NCBI GenBank assembly: GCA_009746045.1
Contig: RPFO01000132.1
Coordinates: 955,590 to 1,008,089, forward strand
DNA: 52,500 bases
Direction of reading: 5' to 3'
Origin: Mesostigma viride
Taxonomy: Eukaryota; Streptophyta; Mesostigmatophyceae; Mesostigmatales; Mesostigmataceae
Below are positions 33,696-43,900 of this stretch, one piece after another; position 1 is the first letter of the stretch; each line of letters opens with the position of its first letter. Under the pieces are notes generated by a model. That model worked only from the letters and a program-made list of their open reading frames with translations, ran no database searches and was not told the DNA's origin. A program made the translations under genes and the position numbers.

Positions 33696-34090
33696 TGAGT
33701 GCATGAATCTGGTTGTCTGACGTCAGATGATCTAATGATCACAAGGCACTGGCTGGCTCAGGCATGCAGCCCGCCCAAGTCCGAGGGTGCCACTGTCGCT
33801 GCAACGTGGCAAAATGCACCACCTTTCCGACAAATAATGTTTTGTGAAGTTTCTTTTTCCCTCATTAATGAGAACTATAACAAATTGACCAACTTGTTTT
33901 CTAACAAGGGCCCCCACTCTACTAAGGGTTACCACTCTTGGTAACCCTCCTAGGTCGTGGCAACCCCAGAGGATCACGGACAGGAAGGTGAGCGGGAGGG
34001 CAAAAGAGGAGGCATACCCAGTAAACAAGCCCTCAGCCCATGGAAATGTGGCACCATACCCTTGTCACGTCCCATGCTCGTATGCACTGT
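33696..34090. other. Downstream flank of the YqaJ-like gene
   Basis: Presumed 3' UTR and terminator side of the minus-strand gene ending at 34091. No clear polyadenylation signal; no other gene seen. Confidence 0.35.
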
Positions 34091-37000
34091 CTACTGCCTC
34101 GTGCCAACGGTTTTGTACAGCTTGGCCCGACTAACAGAACACCCCATGCCCGCCTCCGGAGCCGAGACCCTGCTTGTCATGGAAGCCATGCTGCGCAGAT
34201 GCCTGTCTGTGTACTTGGAGATAGGCACCTTGGGCCGCTTGTAGTATTCCTGCATGCCATCAACCGTTGCGCTGGTATGCGTGTATTATGAATACACTGT
34301 TCTTGCTACACAGTCGTGGCTTGGGCCGCTTGTGGTAGTCCGGAAAGCTACCGTTACAAGGTGATCATGCCACCGAAGGATTATAATGTCAATATGGTGT
34401 TGATTATAGCCTGTCTTACCTTGAGCAGCTTGTGGTAGTCCCGAACCATCAATAATTGCACTGCTACACAAGTACAATAGTCGACAGTGATGCAGTCATA
34501 CACTCTTACCTTGAGCAGCTTGTGATACTCCTTGTTGTCGGTGAATATGTTGTTGGGTGGCGGGACGCCCTTCAGCACGTGCCTGCAGCCGACAACAGCC
34601 ACGGGCCGCCCATGCAGACATGCCGAGAGATGAGACGTACGGAGGGCAGATGTAAGACTCATGTGGAAACGAAGACCATCTAAGATGCGAGCGCGGTAGC
34701 GATATGACCTTCAGGAAACCAGCTTCCTTAAACCACAATCATGGGTACATGGGTGTGCCTGAACCGTGAGGCCTGTCCAAAACTCTGTTGAGGAGGGCAG
34801 AGAGTACCTATGGTCCAGTGTAGGATGTTGGTGAAGGTGGGAAAAACAAGGGAGTGCATTCATGCTTGAGCACCAAGTATAAAGGCAAAGCTTCAAGCAG
34901 TGAGGCATTGGGGTGGCAGACCGATGGCTTGCGCTTCAGCGCGTGGTAAGCATGTGCGTCGGCAACAGCATCCCACTTGCTGCGGACTTGGCGTGGAAAG
35001 GAGAAGCAGACATGGGGATATTTTTGAGCGGGCGATTGCAACGTCATCACGCTCCAACACCAATGCTCGAGATAACTGCTCCAAGAGTGGTTAGCATGCG
35101 GTAGGGTAGGACAGGGGCTTTTATTTAATGAAAAACTACCCCCTTTTTCATTGACCTGCAGCTCCCGTGCCCATGTGACAGCCTACCAGGTATACTGTTT
35201 GAATTCTAGGAGTTGCAAAATGGCGGCAAGCCCAAGATAGATTGAGGGAGGCAGCGCATGACATGCCGGTCATGGCAGCAGCAACACGTGACATGCCGGC
35301 ACTGGCAGCAGCAACAAAGGGCAGCGGGAGGTGGCATGTAGACGGCATTGCCCACGGGGTGCATAGGGCATGGAAGATCAAGACTACAAGTGGGAAAGGA
35401 ATGGTGCCGGACGACTCCTACTCCGCTGCCGGACTGGATGCGACAGGTAGGGAAGGCTATGCCACGGAAACAGGATGGACTGCATGGTAGCTGCCCCATG
35501 CCGTGCACCTGGAATCACACAAGTGCGGGGCATGCCAGGGGAAATGGGAGAATGCTCAACTTGAAGGCAAAGCGCATGACATGCCCCCACCAAAGGCAAA
35601 CACATGACATGCCCCCACCACACACCTGGTGTAGAAGAGCGAGATGAAGTGGAGCAGAAGTCGCAGGTACTCGTCGTTGCGATGCATGCGGAACAGGTAC
35701 ATGCCTGGCATTCCTCAGAACGAATATCCAGGGGTGCACATGTTGCCAAGTATCCACACGAGGCAGGAGCGAGGCAAGTGCAAGCCATCGTGAGCAAGGT
35801 TCGAGGGGAGCATCCACATCCAGCAGCACATCTCACGCAAGCAAGTGTGGCGCCAAGGAGTGACGGCGTGGCAGGGGGTGAGAGGCTACGCGGCCCTCAC
35901 TCATCACCCAGTGTGCCCTCACACACGCCCAGGGCTGGAAATTCTGAGAGCAAAGCCGATGGTGTCGTATGCCAGCACTGTCATATGCAAGACAGCTCCC
36001 TGAAGGGGAAGTAGAAGCGGGGGGAGCCGGCAAACCCACAACATTAGTTCAAGCCAGCAAGGACGCTGGAAAACCTCCTCCCTTGCGAGGAATTCCCAGA
36101 ACAGTGATTTTGCATCTTGCCACTTGTGGCCACTGTGCTGATAGCCAGGCCGTGGTTGTAGTCGGCACCTTGGTGATGCTGGCATGCCCATCATTAACCT
36201 TAAAAATCTCTTAACAACATTCTGGCTAGTAGATGTCGTGTGCTGCCAGACGCTGTAAAATGTAGTTGATGGAGCTGCCATATCTGACAAAAAAAAAAGG
36301 TCTGTCCAGCAACAGGGCCCTCCCAGTGATCCGGCATCTGCCAACACCCCCCATCCTCTGCCAAGAACCTCTTCTTTTGCCAATAACCTCTTCGTTTGCC
36401 AGGAATCTAATCGCATGCCCCCCCGCAGGACGAACCACACCCCTGATCCAGCGAGGTCTACGCCAGGTGAGGCGCCGCAACCAAGCGCACGATGAAGAGA
36501 CCATAATTGAACATAATCGTCATAAACACGAGGCCCGCGAACACAAGGCCAACTAGAATGTTTCTGGGTGCACCTTTGGTCGCCGTGTTGAGCACCAGAA
36601 CCGCGGAGGATGCCTTGGCTGCCAGCATCTCCATCTGACCATGGGGGCGGTCCAGGTTCCGTGGTGTAGGAGTGGAGAATATTGGATGGGGGTGAAGAAG
36701 CATTGGGTGGGAGTGGAAAAGCATTGGGAGGGGGGAGGGAAGGGGGGGGAGGGGGATATGGCCAGGTGCGGTTTCACAAGGAATCATCAGCCACCAAATT
36801 CTGCTATCATGCTTATCAGCAGAACACAACTACAGAGTCATCATTTGCTTCAAAGCATTTTCAGGAAAAAGGAGATAAGAGATATTAGGACCTAGGGCAT
36901 CTGAACCATGGAAACGAGACGTGCCAAGGAACTAGTGTAATGCGCATTCTGCCCCAAACTACAACTCTGGCACACACACGCGCACACACGCACGCACACA

Positions 37001-40000
37001 CACACACACACGACCTGCAGTTGGGGCACGTAGGTCGGGTGCACGGAGTCCGTCGGAGGATCTGCGTCGGACACCGCGTAGTGCGGCTTGCTCGTCTTCT
37101 TCGTGCCCGACCGGCGGCTGGTCTCCTCGTGTTGAAACGGGCAGCGGTTCTTCACCTGCGTGAGGATCAAAGGAGTGCGTCGAGAGAGCCAGATGCAGGA
37201 AGAGCCAGACACGTGCCAGACCGCCTCGAGAGCCCGACGCAGGAAGAGGGCAACAACGCGGCGGGATTGGTCAGGAACAAGGCAGCAAAGCCCTGTCTTG
37301 GAGGCGATGAAGAACTCGATGGCAGGCCACGCTGGATGCTGGGCAGCAATGGCGGGGGTGCCTACTACTAGTGATTGCCCCTTTTGAATACTACTAATGA
37401 GAGAAAGACTTGCGCACGCGGGTGGCAGGATCTTACACAGCAGTATCGCAAGCCGACCCCCTTGAAAGAAGCCCTAGCGCGGGCATATCCAAAGACGATC
37501 CCTGAAACGATACTTACAGACGATCCATGATGCAATCCTTTAACTGATTGCGGGGGCGCTTCATGCCATGCCCCGTACTGCCTCCCTTCTGCAAGAAAAC
37601 CTCACCTCCTCAACCTCTGCAATCTCTACAGCCTCTATGGCCTCTATAACCTCACCTCTATAACTTCAACGATGTGGCCGTTGGAGTCCAGAGCCGGACT
37701 GGAAGTGGCATTGGTGCCATTGGCGGGCGGGCCATTCCCCACGAGTCCGTCGACACCCAGGAACGGGTGGATGACCGCATGGATGGGCCCCGCGGTCATC
37801 GTGTCGCCCTGGTTGCTGGCAGCGCTTAGGGGTTCCCAGTGGCGCAGCAGGCCGTCTGGGGACGCGCCAAGTGGCGGAAGAAGGTGGGCTTGTATACCCC
37901 AACTGCGCAGGATGGGAAGAACACCCCGAGAATGAAAAAAAAAAGCTATACATGAAAGGTCGGGACCACCGCATAGTTCTCGTTGGACATTCACTGGAAG
38001 AAGCAATTAGGTGATTTAGTGGTGATAGTTAAAATATAAACAGCCCAGGCACTGTCTATTCGGTGCCCAGAATAAATAAAGGATTTACGACCCAGGCGGA
38101 AGAGCAGGGGTGCTGCGATGGGCACGGGATGCCCCTTGCACAAACAAATGGCATTGAGAGCATCAAGGCTGTGCCATTGTGTCGAACCTCTTCTGGCCTA
38201 GCATCGTGCCAGTGTCTGATGAACGTAGTGTCCAATGGCGTTCACAGGATGCCCGAGCGGCACAAGAGCAAGCCGAGGCAGTGCCCATGTTTCGCACTAG
38301 GTACTCAGAGGTGCCTGATCTACGACACTCACTCTTTCGGGACGTCTTTCTCGACGTCAACGATGCAGAGTCCCACCTCTTCGACGCGCACAGAACCGCC
38401 CTGTCGTAGCAAATGAGGGGAAAGGGAGATGCGGTTGGCCCACACATGAGCAGAATGCCAAGCGCAGCCGCCAACGTGCAGCCGCGGGATGCTGGGTGCG
38501 GGTTCGCAGAGGTATGCAAAAGGGAGGGAGGGCAAGCGGGCACAAGGGCAAGGGGGCACGAGGGCACGAGGGCGCGAGGGCGCGAGGGAGCGAGGGCGCG
38601 AGGGCGCGAGGGCGTGAGGGCGCGAGGGCGCGAGGGCGCGAGGGCAAGCGGGCGCGTGGGCGCGTGGGCGAGAGGGCAAGCGGGCGCGAGGGCGCGAGGG
38701 CAAGCGGGCGCGAGGGCGCGAGGGCGCGAGGGCGCGAGGGCGCGAGGGCGCGAGGGCGCGAGGGCGCGAGGGCGCGAGGGCGCGAGGGCGCGAGGGCGCG
38801 AGGGCGCGAGGGCGCGAGGGCGCGAGGGCGCGAGGGCGCGAGGGCGCGAGGGCAGGAGGGCAGGAGGGCGCGAGGGCGCGAGGGCGCGAGGGCGCGAGGG
38901 CGCGAGGGCGCGAGGGCGCGAGGGCGCGAGGGCGCGAGGGCGCGAGGGCGCGAGGGCGCGAGGGCGCGAGGGCGCGAGGGCGCGAGGGCGCGAGGGCGCG
39001 AGGGCAAGAGCGCAAGAGGGCAAGAGGGCAAGAGGGCAAGAGGGCAAGAGGGCAAGAGGGCAAGAGGGCAAGAGGGCAAGAGGGCAAGAGGGCAAGAGGG
39101 CAAGAGGGCAAGAGGGCAAGAGGGCAAGAGGGCAAGAGGGCAAGAGGGCAAGAGGGCAAGAGGGCAAGAGGGCAAGAGGGCAAGAGGGCGAGTATCGGGC
39201 CATACTCAAAGGGCACCAAAGGGAAGCTCTATATATCATCTCGCACGGATGCCGCTGCCAGTGTTGGCAACAAGAAGAGTCCGTCCGTGCGCTCCGGGCT
39301 TGATTGCTACGCAAAGGAAAGGCTTGACATTGCCAGGATTACCCTGCCAGGTGGATCCACCAGGCCACAATGTCCATAACTCCTCATGCGGGCCACAAGG
39401 TGGTGTGGCCATTTCAACTTAAGAACTCAGCGTGTGATGCGCCATTGAGTGCATTTTGCCCTACAGATGACTCTACCACATTGCTATCCTCTGACATGAC
39501 GCCTGCCCGCCCAAGTGAGGCTGTAAAAGTTGACCTGCAGTTTTTATTTACAAAGAAATGTCATACTACAGTATAAGAAAACGTGACATCATTGCTATCG
39601 TTGAAGCTTGTCGTCTGTGCCCATCCACTATCGTCAAGGTTGGGACTGGGCAGGCCGAGGGATCCAACCAGTGGCTGCACCTGGACTATCATGGGGCCGG
39701 CGACTAGGCCCCCCCACAAGACGAGTTGTCACATCAGGAATGAACTCGAGCCATTTCCCCCATGTATAAAGAATATTACATGCAACACCACATCCCCATG
39801 TACTACTGTAAGAATACTGAATACAATTCCATAAAGTGATTCAATGCGTGGAAAACTGGGAAGCAACCCGCGGCACCAGCGCAGCGCTCACCTCGACGTG
39901 TTTGGCCAGGGCGAAGAGCGACGCGGCCTCCTGCAGATGGCGGCAGAAGGGGGGAGGGGCATTGCCATGTGGTCCGGGCCAAAGGGAGGGGAGGTTGCCA

Positions 40001-40958
40001 CGCGTTCATAGCCAAAAGGGGGGGGCATGGCCATGTGGTCCAAGCCAAAGAGGGGGGGTTGCCATGCCTTAATAGCCAAAGGGGGGGGCATTGCCGTGTG
40101 GTCCAAGCCAAAGTGTGTGTGGGGGGGTGCCATGCGTTGGAAGCAGACCCCGTAGCATCGCACACGGACAAGGCAACATAAGGTAAAGAAGCACGACAGA
40201 GTGGAAGGGACCAGAATGTGTTGTTTTACTGTTGCAAAGTGAAAAGGGACAACAATTACACGGTGTAATGAAGTTTGAAAGGAGAGAACCCACAGACCCG
40301 GCCCCCCCTTAATAAATCCGCCAGGCCAACCGCATCCTCTATCACGGGCACGTCAAGGTGAGGGCCTGTTGTGCATGGTCGGAGAGAGATCGGTCCGTCA
40401 ATCCTTAAGTGCAAACTCCCTCCTTCCCCCTCCCCTGCCACACCCCCACACCGCACATACCCTGCCACTCCCCCACCAAACACATACTAGTACACACACA
40501 AGCAGACTGGTCTAACTCACTCCACGCAAGACCTCACCTGTGCGCTGCCCCACGCCATGCGCACGGAACTAATCCCGCGCGCCGCCACCGAGCTCGAGAT
40601 GTTGCCCCGTCGCTTCTCTTCCTCTTTGCTCAGCCGCGATGGCGGCGGCGCCTGCCCATGCGACTTGTGGCCGCGGCCGATCGCCGCGCTCCCCTTCTTC
40701 CCAGGGAGGTCCGCCGCGGTAGGTGCCCCACCGGCCCCACTCCCATGCCTCGTGCCACCGTCCGTCACGCCCGCAGGATGGCCATCCTGTAGGTCCACTG
40801 TCCCTTGCAGCGTGCTTATGCTGGGCTGTGAGCTGGGCAGTCTGCACCGCGCATCCCCGTTGTATGCGTCGACAATCGCCTGGTTGTGCGCGGCCTCCTC
40901 CTCACGCCCGAACCTGCGGTGCAGCTCGCCATCCGGCACGAGCAGAGGGTCCTGTGTA

Positions 40959-40989
<31 letters not shown>

Positions 40990-43900
40990 GTGGTAGGACC
41001 GGTGATGGAGTGTAGGTAGGGGGGACCGGTGATAGAGTATGGGGGGAACGGTGATGGAGTATAGATATGGGGGACCGGTGATGGAGTATAGATAGGGGGA
41101 CCGGTGATAGGGTATAGATAGGGGGGACCGGTGATAGCGTATAGATAGGGGGGACCGGTGGGATGCTGGTAGGCAGCGGGGGCGTGAGCCATGGCGCAAC
41201 CGTGAAAGCTTGCCCACGGCACCTGCTCCTGTCCTGGTGTCATGTGAGAGCGCGCCAGTCATGTACTCATGGGTGAGCATCTAATGTAGAAGTGAGTAGC
41301 ATGCTCACGTACTCATACTCATGTGTGTGTCCACACGCAGCAGCCGTGGCCACTGCCATGGTAACAAGCTCTCACCTGGCCACCCGGCACGCGGAATGCA
41401 TCGCTACATCACCCGGGTGCCTGGGAACATGCACACCTCTGCGCGCACCTCCGCGGTGGTTTCCTACTTGCTCATCGCTGCAGGCCACCGCGTACATGTA
41501 TGGAGGGAAGCTTGCTACGTGGGTGCCTAGATAAAAGCAGGCTCAAGCTACCGTGGTCCGCTACCTGCCATGGTCCGGCTTTTTCAGATAGCTGGCCTGC
41601 GCTGGTGGTCTCACGGATACCATGGTCACTATAGTATATAGTAATGCCATGCCTGCGCTGGTTGTCTCACGGATACGATGGTCACTATAGTATATAGTAC
41701 TGCCACCCCTGCGCTGGCTGTCTCGCGGATGCCATGGTCACTTTAGTATAGTAATACCATGTCTGCGCTGGTTGTCTCATGGATATAAGCAGCAACAATG
41801 GCTTATTGTGCCATGTAAGCCTGGTGGAGTACCTGCAGCGCGCAAGCAGCAGCAGGTAAGAGTAGGTCGTACAGCCCCAAATGGGCCAATAACGGGCCAG
41901 GAAGGGGCACTAGCAGGCCGGCAACCATCGTGGACGAGCCCAGCCGGTGGGAGAAGGGAGAGTGGCCACAAGGTGATCCTACAGCAGATTGCAAGCAGCG
42001 TGCGCGCACCAGCAAATGATAGTAGGCGGACACAAGCGGTGCGTGCGAGACCCACGACTTGGGCAGCCGCAGCGCCTTGGAGGCCATCGGCTCGTAGAAG
42101 CCCAGGCTGGCGGCCAGCTTGCTGCGGGGGTGGAGGGTAGGGTTTAGGGTGAACGGTTCAGGGAGGTGGGGAGTGCAGGGGGGGGGGGGGGGGAGAAGGG
42201 AACCTTTGGGTGAGCCTCAAGTGATAAGGGGTTTGAGCCAGGGGAGCAAGGGAGAGGGGGGAGCAGTTAAAGAACAAGGGGAGGGGCATGGATGGGAGGG
42301 CGCAGACTACACAATTGGCACAGAGAGGCTGGCTTGCAACATGATGTCATGTGTCAAGGCCCGCGGCAACACAAAAGGTGTTGTCAAGGTGTAATGCCTT
42401 GTCCTTGTCAGCGTTACCTGCCAAAAGAAGACCTAGTTTACCATGGGGACATGAGAGCTTGGGTATACTGATGCACACGGGGGGCTCATAGCTACTAACA
42501 AAGTAGTTACTGGCAGTAGCTACTAGCAAATGCATTTGCTCTATGCTCGTTCTGTGGCTTGGCCAGCAAATCTGTGACAACCTGCGCGTGCACCTGCCAG
42601 CATGTAACATGGCTGGTGCGGATGTAATCTACAAGCCACTGTACCCATCAGAGTGGCCACAACCCTGCTGCACCTGCACCTGAGCTGTACCAAAGGACAT
42701 CCAGCGTGCGCACGTTGCCGACGCGTGCTACACACCGTGACGATCCAGCGCAGTACCCCACATGCCATGACCACAGCCCCGCCGTACCTGCACGTGAGGC
42801 GGCCTTGGTGTAGCGCATCCCACATGTGCGTGTCCTGATGGGGGGAGGGGCGAGGAAGGAGGGGGGAGGGGGGAGGGGGAGGGGGAGGGGGGAGGGGGAG
42901 GGGGAGGGGGGGGGGGGGGGGCGAGGGGCGAGGGGCGAGGGGCGAGGGGCGAGGGGCGAGGGGCGAGGGGCGAGGGGCGAGGGGCGAGGGGCGAGGGGCG
43001 AGGGGCGAGGGGCGAGGGGCGAGGGGCGAGGGGCGAGGGGCGAGGGGCGAGGGGCGAGGAAGGAGGGGGGGGGGGGGGGGGGAGGGGCGAGGGGCGAGGG
43101 GCGAGGGGCGAGGGGCGAGGGGCGAGGGGCGAGGGGCGAGGGGCGAGGGGCGAGGGGCGAGGGGCGAGGGGCGAGGGGCGAGGGGCGAGGGGCGAGGGGC
43201 GAGGGGCGAGGGGCGAGGGGCGAGGGGCGAGGGGCGAGGGGCGAGGGGCGAGGGGCAAGGGGCAAGGGGAGGGAGAGGGAGAGGGAGAGGGGAAGGGGAG
43301 AGGGGAGAGGGGAGAGAGGGAGAGGGGAGAGGGGAGAGGGGAGAGGGGAGAGGAGGGAGAGGAGAGGAAGAGGAGAGGGGAGAGGAGAGGGGAGAGGGGA
43401 GAGGGGAGAGGGGAGAGGGGAGGGGGAGAGGGAGAGGGGAGAGGGGAGAGGGGAGAGGGGAGAGGGGAGAGGGGAGAGGGGAGAGGGAGAGGGGAGAGGG
43501 GAGAGGGAGAGGGGAGAGGGGAGAGGGGAGAGGGGAGAGGGGAGAGGGGAGAGGGGAGAGGGAGAGGGGAGAGGGGAGAGGGGAGAGGGGAGAGGGGAGA
43601 GGGGAGAGGGGAGAGGGGAGAGGGGAGAGGGGAGAGGGGAGAGGGGAGAGGGGAGAGGAGAGGGAGAGGGGAGAGGGGAGAGGGGAGAGGGGAGAGGGGA
43701 GAGGGGAGAGGGGAGAGGGGAGAGGGGAGAGGGGAGAGGGGAGAGGGGAGAGGGGAGAGGGGAGAGGGAGAGGGGAGAGGGGAGAGGGGAGAGGGGAGAG
43801 GGGAGAGGGAGAGGGAGAGGGAGAGGGGAGAGGGGAGAGGGGAGAGGGGAGAGGGGAGAGGGGAGAGGAGAGAGGGGAGAGGGAGGGCGTGAGCAATGGT

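Noticed and set aside
32714-33742. 342-residue SLTH/RPTRPT/IHSF frame
   Set aside because: Satellite translation; the repeat blocks grade into one another at DNA level and no start context or splice site supports a gene.
37960-38000. [13 protein letters not shown] as an extra exon of the YqaJ-like gene
   Set aside because: It has splice-like ends, but its phase does not fit between the exons at 38400-38333 and 37902-37656, which join perfectly without it.
38163-39422. Frames of about 300-380 residues through the 38.5-39.2 kb satellite
   Set aside because: 8-bp repeats give a 24-bp coding period with all frames open. Only the 68-nt exon at 38400-38333 in this area has splice and phase support.
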